Made by a program: the position numbers and the translations under genes. Below are positions 43,922 to 52,780 of a DNA stretch of 64,000 nt, piece after piece. The stretch's first letter is position 1. Each line of letters starts with the position of its first letter. This DNA is from Paenibacillus radicis (ex Gao et al. 2016). Its GTDB lineage: Bacteria; Bacillota; Bacilli; Paenibacillales; Paenibacillaceae. Location: NCBI RefSeq assembly GCF_014641555.1, contig NZ_BMHY01000002.1:124001-188000 (forward strand). Direction: 5' to 3'. A model generated the notes under the pieces. That model was not told the DNA's origin, ran no database searches, and was given only the letters and a program-made list of their open reading frames with translations.

Positions 43922-44503
43922 CTAAGTCTGTTGGTCGTTCAGGTATGTTTTAAGCGCAGGCGGCTCGTACGTGTAAAATTGCTCCAAAAGCGCTGCCGGA
44001 TCCTTATCCACGAGCGTCATTCGGCGATACTTCTCATCCATGAATTGTTCCGCAGTCATATGATTGAACAGCTCAATAAGCGGATTGTAGTAGCCATTAA
44101 TATTTAAGAGGCCGCAAGGCTTTTGATGAAGGCCCAATTGCGCCCAAGTGAATATTTCAAAAAACTCTTCCATCGTACCAGGACCGCCCGGCATCGTAAT
44201 AAATCCGTCGGACAGCTCCGCCATTTTTGCTTTTCTCTCATGCATGGATTCTACGATAATCAGTTCGGACAGAGACTTGTGGGCAATCTCTCTTTTGTCG
44301 AGAAAGGCAGGCATGACACCGATGACGCGTCCGCCAGCTTCCATAACGGAATCTGCCACCGCACCCATAACGCCAACGCTAGCTCCGCCGTACACGAGTG
44401 CAATATCCCGTTTGGCGAGCTCTTTGCCGAGCGCTTTTGCTCCTTCTACATAAACCTCGGAAGCTCCATTTCTCGATCCGCAAAACACAGCGATGCTTTT
44501 CAT
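43922..44503 (-). CDS. LOG-family protein (nucleotide 5'-monophosphate phosphoribohydrolase)
   Basis: 193 residues of the LOG/YvdD family, which cleave the N-glycosidic bond of nucleoside monophosphates (adenosine or cytokinin forms). The start has the signature AVFCGSRNG and LVYGGASVGVMGAVAD; the catalytic motif PGGPGTMEE is at 105-113. The ATG at 44503 has AGGAG 8 nt upstream; a longer frame from 44545 lacks one. Physiological role in Firmicutes is unclear. No partner gene is evident. Confidence 0.9.
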   Translation of the reverse strand: MKSIAVFCGSRNGASEVYVEGAKALGKELAKRDIALVYGGASVGVMGAVADSVMEAGGRVIGVMPAFLDKREIAHKSLSELIIVESMHERKAKMAELSDGFITMPGGPGTMEEFFEIFTWAQLGLHQKPCGLLNINGYYNPLIELFNHMTAEQFMDEKYRRMTLVDKDPAALLEQFYTYEPPALKTYLNDQQT

Positions 44504-44769
44504 TGTTCCAGCTCCTATTCTCTCTTGCTTGTTATTCCATTCCATCTATCTAGACGGGCCTCAAACTATACAATACACGTGAGCCATGCCGAGGTCAAAG
44601 GCTGCTTTTTATCATTTTTAAACTTTTTCTTCCAGAAAAATTGTAGAATTTTACTAGTTCTACTGTCGATTCAGCCAAAAGAAAGGTAAAATGAAAAGCT
44701 GAAAGAAGCAGTTTCTAGCAGGGAATCTATATGACATAGATAATTTCCGGGGAGGAAAATATTACATAG

Positions 44770-46773
44770 ATGAGTACGTTACCTCATGAGGCGTCCACGT
44801 CGTTTCATCAATCCATCGTAGAGTTTAATCCTTTTGCGGTCTTGGTTTTATCCAAGGACGGTCAGATAAGGGAAGTCAATCATGCGGCAAGCGAAATGTT
44901 CGGGTATGCCAGGGCGGAATTTCCGATGAATGATTATATGGATATCGTCGTTCCAGAGCATCGGGACACTGTTCGCCGTCATCTCGACACGTTAACCGAA
45001 GGGACACCTTCCATATACGAAGCTAGGGCCTACCACAAAAATGGCGCCCAACTTGATATTCATGTTACGACAATTCCATTGGTTAAAGAAGGCGATATGT
45101 ACGACGTTTTTTGCCTGATTCAAGATATAACGGAGTCGATTAAGGAAAGGGCTGCACAGGAAGAAAGGGAGGAGCGCTTGAAGGCGGTGTTCCACTCGAC
45201 CTCTGCAGCCATGTTTATATTGGATTTGGGCGGTCAGGTGGCGGATATTAATACAGCTTTTGAGGAGACCTACGGTTGGAAGCGGGAGGAAATGATAGGC
45301 AAGCCGCTGCCTATCATCCCGCAAGCTTTTGCAAAAGGGCATCAGGAGCAAGTGGAGCAGGGCAGAAGGGGAGAGTGCTGTCAGGGTTATGAGACCATTG
45401 GTCTGAAAAAAGACGGTACATGCATCGAGGTCAGTTCAAGCTTCTCTCCGCTTCGCAACGAGAAGGGCGAAATTATTGGCATTGTAGGCATGACAAAGGA
45501 TATTTCGGTTCAGAAAAAGCTGGAACGGTCATGGAAGGAAAGCGAGGAGCGGTACCGCAAGCTTGTCGAGCTTTCTCCCGAAGGAATTATGGTCCATCGT
45601 GAGGGTGAGGTTTTATATGCCAATCTCTCCGCAATGAACTATTCGAAAGAAAATAACCCTGAAGGGGTCAGCCTATATTCCTTTATCCCGGAAAAAGATC
45701 ATGAGATGATTCGGCAAAGGGTGCAGGAACTGAAGGAGGGGAAAGTACTTCCTTACATGGCAATTGAGGTTACGCGCCGAGACGGAGAGACAATCTTTAT
45801 CGATACGAACAGCATCTCGATTACGCATGATGATCAGCCGGCGATTCTAACAATGTTCCGGGATATTACACAAAGAAGCAAAGTGGAGGCTGCGTTAAAG
45901 GAAAGTGAGAAACGGTACCGGATGCTTGCGGATAATTCGCTTGATCTTATCCAGTTGGTTCAACTGGACGGTATTGTGACGTACGCTTCGCCCTCCCACC
46001 AAACGGTGCTTGGCTATGATCCAAGCGAGTATGTTGGCAAAGGTGTCTTTTACCAGCCTGATGGAGAGGTAGATGACGCTTTTCGCGAGGTATTTATGAA
46101 TATGGCGATAACCCAAAGGCCGTTTTCTTGTGAAATTCATCGGCAGCATCAATTGGGCTATGACGTGTGGGTGGAATTGATCGGGACTCCGATGTTTGAT
46201 GAAGAAGGCGGTTTTACCAACATGATGCTTGTCGGCCGTGAAATTACAGAACGGAAAAAATACGAGGAGCATCTGGAGCATTTAAGCTATCATGATCCGC
46301 TGACAGAGCTTCCTAACCGCAGACTGTTTAACGCGCTGCTGGAGCAAGCGCTGCTGGAAGCCAAGCGCAGCAAGCGGTTACTGGGTGTCATGTATATTGA
46401 TTTGGACGGCTTTAAACAGATCAACGACAATTTTGGACATGATGCAGGGGACGAACTGCTTCGACAGTTGGCTCAGCGTGTGAAGCCATGCTTGAGAGAC
46501 ATTGACAGGGTAGCAAGGATGGGTGGCGATGAATTCGTCATTGCCCTTCCTGAACTGGAGAGCAATTCGGAAGCAGCGGGTATTGCCGAAGAAATTCTTT
46601 TGTCGCTGCAGCAGCCTTGGCTTGTGATGGACCATGCGTTTACCACGACATCCAGCATCGGGATCGCCTACTATCAAGAGGGTGACAAGCTGCAGACGCT
46701 ATTGAAAAAAGCGGATACCGCACTCTACCAGGCCAAATTAGAAGGGAAAAATACGTACCGCATTTATAGCTGA
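44770..46773 (+). CDS. multi-PAS diguanylate cyclase
   Basis: 667 residues without membrane segments: four PAS domains (roughly 10-130, 135-255, 262-378 and 380-500), then a GGDEF domain with intact active site GGDEF (about 584-588). A product-inhibition I-site RDID lies five residues upstream of it. It should make c-di-GMP in response to cytoplasmic redox, oxygen or ligand signals. There is no EAL domain. The ribosome binding site GGAGG is 14 nt from the ATG, which is long, and no closer in-frame start was found. Confidence 0.9.
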   Translation: MSTLPHEASTSFHQSIVEFNPFAVLVLSKDGQIREVNHAASEMFGYARAEFPMNDYMDIVVPEHRDTVRRHLDTLTEGTPSIYEARAYHKNGAQLDIHVTTIPLVKEGDMYDVFCLIQDITESIKERAAQEEREERLKAVFHSTSAAMFILDLGGQVADINTAFEETYGWKREEMIGKPLPIIPQAFAKGHQEQVEQGRRGECCQGYETIGLKKDGTCIEVSSSFSPLRNEKGEIIGIVGMTKDISVQKKLERSWKESEERYRKLVELSPEGIMVHREGEVLYANLSAMNYSKENNPEGVSLYSFIPEKDHEMIRQRVQELKEGKVLPYMAIEVTRRDGETIFIDTNSISITHDDQPAILTMFRDITQRSKVEAALKESEKRYRMLADNSLDLIQLVQLDGIVTYASPSHQTVLGYDPSEYVGKGVFYQPDGEVDDAFREVFMNMAITQRPFSCEIHRQHQLGYDVWVELIGTPMFDEEGGFTNMMLVGREITERKKYEEHLEHLSYHDPLTELPNRRLFNALLEQALLEAKRSKRLLGVMYIDLDGFKQINDNFGHDAGDELLRQLAQRVKPCLRDIDRVARMGGDEFVIALPELESNSEAAGIAEEILLSLQQPWLVMDHAFTTTSSIGIAYYQEGDKLQTLLKKADTALYQAKLEGKNTYRIYS

Positions 46774-46868
46774 ACCTCCTTTTAAAATGATAGACTAGAT
46801 AGCAAGAAGCTTCATCGGCTTTATTCCTTGTTATGGGAATGGGGAAGAAAGGGGAGTGAGCAAAAGGC

Positions 46869-47912
46869 GTGTACACGGTACAACTAGGAACCTTCGTGTT
46901 GAATTTGGAAATTGTCGTCTATATTCTTTGTGGTTTGGCAGGCGTAGCGGGGTTATCGTTAAAAGCGAAAAAAGGCCAGGTGGAGGCCAGCTTCGTTTCA
47001 GATGCCATGAATGCTGTGTTGCTATGGATATTCGTTTGGAAAGCCAGCCTAATTATAGTGGATCCTGTGACTGTGTTTGAAGATCCTCGTTCATTCCTAT
47101 ATTTCAGCGGCGGGATTATCGGGGGATGGCTTGCAACTCTCGTCTCTTGCGGTTTTCTTCTGTATAAGGGTTTACGGACGAATGCGGGAATCAAAGCGGT
47201 TGTCGTAGGGATAAGTACGATGCTCTATGGCTGGATTACAGTATGGCTGTTGGCGCAATGTCTGCTGGCTGATACGTCTGCGGAAGTGTGGAAATATGCG
47301 TTGTCGACTGTGGTGTCGGCTTTCTTGTTTGTGATACAAATCAGATCTGCAAGAGTGATCGAATGGAGAAGGCTTGCGGCAAACAATGTATTGGCAGCGG
47401 CCGTACTTGCGGCTATTTTGCTGGTCAATTACGGTAGTGCCTCTGCAGAGCTCCAGGCTGGGGCAGGTTTAGCGGAAGTTGGACTGAGCAAGGGGCAACA
47501 GGCGCCTGATTTTAAGCTGGCTTCGTTGGATGGCAGTGAGATTAGCCTCTCAGACTACCGCGGGAAAACGGTATTCGTAAACTTCTGGGCTTCCTGGTGC
47601 CCGCCCTGTAAAGTAGAAATGCCGCATATGGAGAAGCTGTATGCCAGCTATCGGGAGCAGGATGTCGTGGTTTTATCCGTCAATATGACGTCTACCGAGA
47701 AGAGCGGCAGCAACGTATCGTCTTTCGTTGAAGCTCGCGGCCTGACATTTCCAATTGTGCTGGATGAAAAGGGGGCCGTGATGTCGCAGTATCGCGTACG
47801 CAGCTACCCTACAACTTTTATTATCGACAGTGAAGGCATTATCCGCGATCGTATGCTGGGAGCAGTTGATTTTGCGGGAATGGAGCGGCGTTTGAAGGAC
47901 GTGCTGGAATAG
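46869..47912 (+). CDS. membrane protein with C-terminal TlpA/ResA-like thioredoxin domain
   Basis: 347 residues in two parts. Residues 1-195 contain about five or six membrane helices (EIVVYILCGLAGVAGL; AVLLWIFVWKASLIIV; GGWLATLVSCGFLLY; STMLYGWITVWLLAQ; VLAAAVLAAILLVNY). Residues 205-347 are a redoxin domain with active site WASWCPPCKVEMP and the cis-Pro loop SYPTTFIID. The thioredoxin part should lie outside the membrane and reduce disulfides. The helices resemble no quinone or CcdA family that can be named with certainty, though they could feed electrons to the domain. GTG start. Confidence 0.85.
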   Translation: MYTVQLGTFVLNLEIVVYILCGLAGVAGLSLKAKKGQVEASFVSDAMNAVLLWIFVWKASLIIVDPVTVFEDPRSFLYFSGGIIGGWLATLVSCGFLLYKGLRTNAGIKAVVVGISTMLYGWITVWLLAQCLLADTSAEVWKYALSTVVSAFLFVIQIRSARVIEWRRLAANNVLAAAVLAAILLVNYGSASAELQAGAGLAEVGLSKGQQAPDFKLASLDGSEISLSDYRGKTVFVNFWASWCPPCKVEMPHMEKLYASYREQDVVVLSVNMTSTEKSGSNVSSFVEARGLTFPIVLDEKGAVMSQYRVRSYPTTFIIDSEGIIRDRMLGAVDFAGMERRLKDVLE

Positions 47913-47932
47913 TTGAATCGGTAAGGTGAATG

Positions 47933-47957
47933 GAGGGGCATGTCGCCCCTCTTTTTG
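47933..47957 (+). terminator. terminator after the membrane thioredoxin gene
   Basis: GAGGGGC pairs with GCCCCTC around ATGTC and is followed by TTTTTG, 20 bases after the stop codon. Confidence 0.88.
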
Positions 47958-48041
47958 TCTTGATTTTTATAGTAAATCTAGTAATATTGGATAAAACATG
48001 CAGATGATGAAGACTTTCGAAACTAAGCAGGAGGGGATATC

Positions 48042-48602
48042 GTGAAACTGGTAATCGTGTTTGGACCGCAGGCCGTCGGTAAAATGACGGTAGGACAGCA
48101 GCTTGAGCAAATTACAGACTTGAAGCTGTTCCACAACCATATGACGATTGAACTGGTCAGCCCCTACTTCAACTATGGAAGTCCGCAAGGTAAACGACTG
48201 GTCGGATTATTCCGCGAGGAAATATTTCAGGAGGTAGCGAAGAGTGACTTGGCAGGATTGATTTTCACCTACGTGTGGGGATTTGATCTGCCCGGAGATT
48301 GGGAATATATTCGGCATGTCAGCGAAATTTTTGAATCACAGGGCGGCACCGTTTATTACGTAGAGCTGGAGGCTGATTTGCAGGAAAGACTGGAGCGCAA
48401 CAAAAGCCCGCACCGACTGGAGCATAAGCCCACCAAACGCAATGTGGAGAAGTCTGAGCATGACCTGATTAGTACGATGGAGAAACACCGGCTAAACTCC
48501 CATGAAGGAGAGATCCAGAAGGAGCATTATCTTCGTATTAACAATACGGAAATCGCTCCTGAAGAAGTAGCTAGAAGGATTAAAGAACACTTCCAGCTAT
48601 AA
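48042..48602 (+). CDS. P-loop kinase/ATPase of unknown substrate
   Basis: 186 residues with a Walker A motif GPQAVGKMT (8-16) and a small adenylate/shikimate-kinase-like fold; a lid-like Arg-rich stretch LQERLERNKSPHRLEHKPTKR follows. It is probably a small-molecule kinase, but the substrate cannot be named. The GTG start has AGGAGGGG upstream. It stands alone between two terminators. Confidence 0.82.
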   Translation: MKLVIVFGPQAVGKMTVGQQLEQITDLKLFHNHMTIELVSPYFNYGSPQGKRLVGLFREEIFQEVAKSDLAGLIFTYVWGFDLPGDWEYIRHVSEIFESQGGTVYYVELEADLQERLERNKSPHRLEHKPTKRNVEKSEHDLISTMEKHRLNSHEGEIQKEHYLRINNTEIAPEEVARRIKEHFQL

Positions 48603-48618
48603 GTATGTGGAGGAAGTT

Positions 48619-48660
48619 TGGGGTTCGCTAGGTTTCACTAGCGAATCTTTTTTTTGTTGC
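48619..48660 (+). terminator. terminator after the P-loop kinase gene
   Basis: TTCGCTAG pairs with CTAGCGAA around GTTTCA and is followed by TCTTTTTTTTG. The stem itself is made of the TTCGC/GCGAA half-sites of the family 2 repeats, which begin about 300 bases further on, so the repeat and terminator sequences may share an origin. Confidence 0.85.
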
Positions 48661-48848
48661 CTAGCTCGACTCTTGCACTAGTATGCCGGTTGCACTCTAT
48701 TGCTTAAATGAGCAGTCTAATGCTAATGCATCGTATAAACCAGCCAATCCACGGCATCTTTCGCAGCAAGCCCCTTCCGGCGTTCGTTGCTCGGTTACAC
48801 GTAGGGGATCCAATCTCTTAGAACAATCTGCTGCACAACTGTTCCTCT

Positions 48849-48935
48849 TCAGGCGTAATTGCCCTTCATACACACACTATGCTTCTGCCTTGTATCGTTG
48901 TCGCTTTGGGCATACGCAAGAATTAACTTTGATGC
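48849..48935 (-). pseudogene. possible remnant of a serine site-specific recombinase
   Basis: The minus-strand frame reads KLILAYAQSDNDTRQKHSVC and then MKGNY before a stop. This resembles the AQxDNDxRxxxxxxGMK segment that follows the catalytic domain in serine recombinases. Only this short piece is seen; the flanking frames are not convincing. If right, it would be a trace of a past mobile element beside the repeat array. Weak call. Confidence 0.3.
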
Positions 48936-48941
48936 TGCTTC

Positions 48942-49700
48942 TTGAAAAGTAACATTGAGTTTGGCTCGAGCGAAGCAGATTCGCAAAATAGCGAAGCCAA
49001 ATTCGTTGTGCTGCCCTCGTGCGACCTGCTCCAAGGCTGCAGCGAACTAATTTTCGCTAATCGAGAACCTAGGTTCTCGATTAGCGAAGCTAGCTTCGCT
49101 GTAGGCTGGCAGCCAAGCTGCTGCCTCTAGCGCAGCGAACTTGCCTTCGCAAAATAGCGAAGCCAGTTCGCAAAATGCTGAGACCCGTGCGCCAAACGAA
49201 CTCAGCTTCACTAATAGCGAAACAAGCTTCGCTGTAGACGAGCAGCTAAGCTGCTGCCTCTAGCGCAGCGAACTTGCCTTCGCAAAATAGCGAAGCCAGT
49301 TCGCAAAATGCCGAGCCCCGTGCGCCAAACGAACTCAGCTTCGCTAATAGCGAACCATGCTTCGTAAAAAGCTGAGTGGTTTTGAAAAGTAACATTGAGT
49401 TTGGCTAGAGCGAAGCAGATTCGCAAAATAGCGAAGTTAAATTCGTTGTGCGGCGCTCGTGCGACCTGCTCCAAGGCAGCAGCGAACTAAATTTCGCTAA
49501 CCGAGAACCTAGGTTCTCGAATAGCGAAGCCAGCTTCGCTGTAGGCGAGCAGCCAAGCAGCTGCCTCAAGCGCAGCGAACTTGCCTTCGCAAAATAGCGA
49601 AGCCAGTTCGCAAAATGCCGAGCGGCGTGCGCCAAACGAACTCACCTTCGCTAATAGCGAAGCTAGCTTCGCTGTAGGCGAGCAGCCGAGCTGCTGCGCC
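48942..49700. repeat. family 2 palindrome array (TTCGCAAAATAGCGAA), left copy
   Basis: The core TTCGCAAAATAGCGAA occurs exactly at 48980, 49146, 49279, 49420 and 49586. Higher-order structure: a 440-bp unit (48942-49381) is followed by a partial second unit (49382-49700). Inside it a 133-bp subunit beginning GCTGCCTC occurs at 49120, 49253 and 49560. An 18-bp perfect palindrome CGAGAACCTAGGTTCTCG occurs at 49062 and 49502. Many further GCGAA/TTCGC half-sites fill the space. It is not CRISPR: the repeats are palindromic, nested and of uneven spacing. Confidence 0.9.
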
Positions 49701-49845
49701 CCAAATTTTCCCGTGTCCCACCTCACCAACCCCCATTTTCCACCCCCCAAGGATCATATTGTTAATCCAATTATCGGAATCGCATATAGGAACTGTATGC
49801 AACCTGAGCTATTATATAGGGAGTCTTTCTTAAGGGGGCAGGGGA

Positions 49846-50892
49846 ATGCATATTTTAATTGTCGACGATGAAATGATTATTCGGAATGGCCTGAAGCATA
49901 TGATGACCACGTACAGCAAACCGTTCACGAGTGTGCGCGTAGCAGAAAACGGTGAGGAAGCGCTCGCCCGGATCGCCGAGTATCCTCCTAATATATTGAT
50001 TACCGATATCCGGATGCCGAAGATGGACGGACTGGAACTTTGTAAGCGGATACAGAAAACTTACCCCTATATTCGCGTTGTCGTGATCTCCGGTTTTGCC
50101 GAATTTGAGTATGCGAAGCAATGCGTGGCGTATGGCGTAAAGGAGTATATGCTCAAGCCTGTTGTGAAGGCGGACATCCATGAAATGCTGGACCGGATAC
50201 TGCCTGCGATGGAAAAGGGAGTCGTTACGCCAACGCAATCGAAGCAGTGGCTCGACGACATAACGGAGCATATTTGGCAACTGCGGATCGAGGAGTTGGA
50301 CAAATGTCTCGACGAGTGGCTGCGTTATTGCGCCGAACGAACCGATCATCCGAATCAGCTCAGAGAGCTGCTGAATGATTCTTTCCAAGCGGTGCTCGAC
50401 CGACTCCAAGCGAAGGGCCACAATTATTCGGAGGCCAAAACGAGTACTCGAACGGCTGAATCCGGCTCTGGCGACACCGAAAAGTATGGCCTCAGCGGTA
50501 TTCAAGAGCAGTTCCGCCACAAGATTCATACGGTAACTAATGAGCTCGCATTGCGAAGAGACGGCTTCAAGGACATGATGTCGGAGGTTAAAGCCTATAT
50601 CGAACAGAACATCGCGAGGGAAGTCACACTGGAGGAGGTCGCCAATCTAGTAGGACTCACCCCGAATTATTTTAGCCTCTACTTCAAAAAAACGACCGGC
50701 GTCACCTTCATCAATTACCGCATTGCCAAACGAATCGAATTCGCCGAGCAGCTGCTCGCTTTGCCGCATTACCGGATTGTGGACGTTGCTCACGAGATCG
50801 GCTACGAGGATTATTCGCATTTCGCCAAAACGTTCCGCAAAGTCAAAGGGATCACGCCGACCGAATACCGCAGCAGTCTGGGGATTAAATAG
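49846..50892 (+). CDS. response regulator, YesN type (third system)
   Basis: 348 residues: receiver domain with D54 in ILITDIRMPKMDGLE, acidic pair DDE at 7-9 and Lys in YMLKPVVK; a linker; and a C-terminal AraC helix-turn-helix pair (EIGYEDYSHFAKTFRKVKGITPTEYRS). It should activate the adjacent importer and glycosidase genes when phosphorylated by the next gene product. GGGGCAGGGG precedes the ATG. The kinase ATG follows directly after its stop codon. Confidence 0.92.
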   Translation: MHILIVDDEMIIRNGLKHMMTTYSKPFTSVRVAENGEEALARIAEYPPNILITDIRMPKMDGLELCKRIQKTYPYIRVVVISGFAEFEYAKQCVAYGVKEYMLKPVVKADIHEMLDRILPAMEKGVVTPTQSKQWLDDITEHIWQLRIEELDKCLDEWLRYCAERTDHPNQLRELLNDSFQAVLDRLQAKGHNYSEAKTSTRTAESGSGDTEKYGLSGIQEQFRHKIHTVTNELALRRDGFKDMMSEVKAYIEQNIAREVTLEEVANLVGLTPNYFSLYFKKTTGVTFINYRIAKRIEFAEQLLALPHYRIVDVAHEIGYEDYSHFAKTFRKVKGITPTEYRSSLGIK

Positions 50893-52689
50893 ATGGCGGG
50901 ACATAAGCGCAGGAAGGGGCTTTTCGTACGGCTGTATACGTATTTCGTCATCGTCATTTTCGTGCCGCTCGCCGCGCTTGGGCTGTATACGTACTATGGA
51001 GCGACAGACAAGCTGCGCGCTCAGGCGGAAGCGAACATGGCCCAGGTCGTCAACATTGCATCCTATCATTTGGAGCAGTATATCCACAATTACGAGAATT
51101 CGACCTTATCCTTGTTGTCCAACTCCGATATTAAGTCGTTTTTAGAAATCGATCCCGATAAATATTATGAAAAATATTACTACACGTCCACAATCAAGAC
51201 GAACGCGCTGGAGCCGATTATGATCCGCCATCCGGAGGTGATGGCCTTGTACGTGGTCGGCCAGGACGGGCGAACCGTCAGTGTCAATAACGGCGCATCT
51301 CTTGATTTTACAAGTCCATCTGCCAAGGCATACGTGGACAAGCTGTTCGCAGACATTCCGGATAACGGTCAGATTATGCTCCTTAACGCCAGCATCAGCC
51401 CGGGTCAGCAGGGGCAGACCATTACGCTCGCTCGCAAAGTCAGAGCGCCTCGGTCGTTGACCTATAATGGTGTGCTTGCCATTGAAGTGCGTAGTACTGA
51501 ATTATCGGCTCTGTGGCAAGGCATCGATTTGGGGCCGCGGGGTTATTTTCACATCGAGGACAGAGAGGGTAAAATCGTCTACCATACCGATGCCAGCAAA
51601 ATTGGACAACAGCTGTCCGCTGCCGACCGGAGAGGCTTGTCCGACGGGAAAACCCAGTCGTTCATCGGCAAGGAGGACGGCGAAGAACGGTTCACGATCG
51701 CCCGCCACTCGTCCTATACAGATTGGAATTTGCAGATTTCGATTCCGATGGAGGATTTGCGCGAGCCGATTATCGGCATACGCACGAATATTTTTTGGAT
51801 CGGCTCGATTACATTGGTGCTTGCGCTACTGCTCGCTTACCGGTTCGGCCACTCCCTCACAAGTCCCATCCGCAAGCTGAGACGGGGAATGAAGCAGGCG
51901 GAGAAAGGCGACTGGAACCGGATTCCGCTCAACGGCACGCAGGACGAAGTGGACGAGCTTATCGTCAGCTACAACTCGATGGTGAACAAGTTGTCCGATA
52001 TGATCGAGCAGGTCTATACGGCCGAGAATACGAAGCGGGAAGCGGAGCTGGAACGGCAAAAGGCCGAGCTTCAGGCGCTTCAATTGCAGATCAATCCGCA
52101 TTTTCTATATAACACGCTGGAGACGATTGTCTGTTTCCCTGCCGTTCAAGACTCCGATGAGGTGTCCGAAATTGTGAAAAGCATGGCCCATATGCTGCGC
52201 TATGCCGTTCAGACGAGTCTGGAGGAAATTACCGTCGTTAATGAGCTGAAGCATGTGCTTAATTATATGGCGATCCTGAAGCATCGCTACGGCAAGGATT
52301 TCGAGATTGAAGTCGAGATTCCGTCGGACTTCCTGCTGAAGAAAATGGTTCGGCTCACGCTTCAGCCGCTGATCGAAAATATTTTTCAGCATGCCTTTTT
52401 CGAAGGGCTGGAGGACGGCCATCGGATTCAGATTCAAGCGACCGAGACCGATCAATACTTCGTCGTATCCGTTATCGACAATGGATCGGGGATGAGCGAG
52501 TCCGCGCTGCTGCAACTAAGAAACCGGCTGGAGACGAAACGTCTGACGGAGGCGGAGGGCAAGGGCGGAATTGGTGTCCTCAATATCCACCGCCGTATTC
52601 AGCTTGTATTTGGCGACAACTACGGTCTCGAAATTGAGAGCAAGCTGGGCGAAGGAACGGTCATGCGCATGAACATGCCTAAATCGTAA
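50893..52689 (+). CDS. sensor histidine kinase, YesM type (third system)
   Basis: 598 residues: transmembrane segment about 12-32 (YTYFVIVIFVPLAALGLYTYY), extracellular dCache-like sensor (about 40-290), second transmembrane segment about 296-316, HAMP, and His_kinase domain with phospho-His about 403 in LQINPHFLYNTLETIVC. The ATPase part has QPLIENIFQHAFFEG and DNGSGMSE. It is translated immediately after the response regulator. It probably senses the same oligosaccharide imported by the following ABC genes. Confidence 0.92.
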   Translation: MAGHKRRKGLFVRLYTYFVIVIFVPLAALGLYTYYGATDKLRAQAEANMAQVVNIASYHLEQYIHNYENSTLSLLSNSDIKSFLEIDPDKYYEKYYYTSTIKTNALEPIMIRHPEVMALYVVGQDGRTVSVNNGASLDFTSPSAKAYVDKLFADIPDNGQIMLLNASISPGQQGQTITLARKVRAPRSLTYNGVLAIEVRSTELSALWQGIDLGPRGYFHIEDREGKIVYHTDASKIGQQLSAADRRGLSDGKTQSFIGKEDGEERFTIARHSSYTDWNLQISIPMEDLREPIIGIRTNIFWIGSITLVLALLLAYRFGHSLTSPIRKLRRGMKQAEKGDWNRIPLNGTQDEVDELIVSYNSMVNKLSDMIEQVYTAENTKREAELERQKAELQALQLQINPHFLYNTLETIVCFPAVQDSDEVSEIVKSMAHMLRYAVQTSLEEITVVNELKHVLNYMAILKHRYGKDFEIEVEIPSDFLLKKMVRLTLQPLIENIFQHAFFEGLEDGHRIQIQATETDQYFVVSVIDNGSGMSESALLQLRNRLETKRLTEAEGKGGIGVLNIHRRIQLVFGDNYGLEIESKLGEGTVMRMNMPKS

Positions 52690-52735
52690 AAAAAGCCATA
52701 CCGCCAAAAATCACGCCATCGTAAGCGCCCGGCGC

Positions 52736-52764
52736 CATAGTGTACGATTGTCGTACAAACTATG
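52736..52764. promoter_or_regulatory. palindrome abutting the ribosome binding site of the third importer
   Basis: TGTACGATTGTCGTACA (52741-52757) is a perfect 7-bp inverted repeat with a 3-base centre; outer arms CATAG and CTATG extend it to 29 bases with a 2-base slip. The ribosome binding site AAGGAG starts two bases later. It could be a repressor operator or an RNA hairpin that limits translation of the permease gene. Confidence 0.6.
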
Positions 52765-52780
52765 CAAGGAGTTGACTCCC

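Larger units (their letters stand above)
48603..49845. other. long intergenic region with family 2 repeat array and possible recombinase remnant
   Basis: About 1.24 kb without a supported gene. From 48660 to 48940 there is non-repetitive DNA with a possible fragment of a serine recombinase on the minus strand; from about 48942 to 49700 a dense repeat array; from 49700 to 49845 the leader of the third YesN/YesM locus. Several open frames cross the array on both strands, but they follow the repeats and have no ribosome binding sites. Confidence 0.75.

Noticed and set aside
48942-49700. CRISPR array
   Set aside because: Repeats are palindromic, nested and unevenly spaced, spacers are not unique, and no cas gene is present.
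48683-49871. Several 60-95 codon frames on both strands of the left palindrome array
   Set aside because: They translate repeats, lack ribosome binding sites and differ in frame between repeat copies. The core palindrome is free of stops in two forward and all reverse frames, which creates such open frames.
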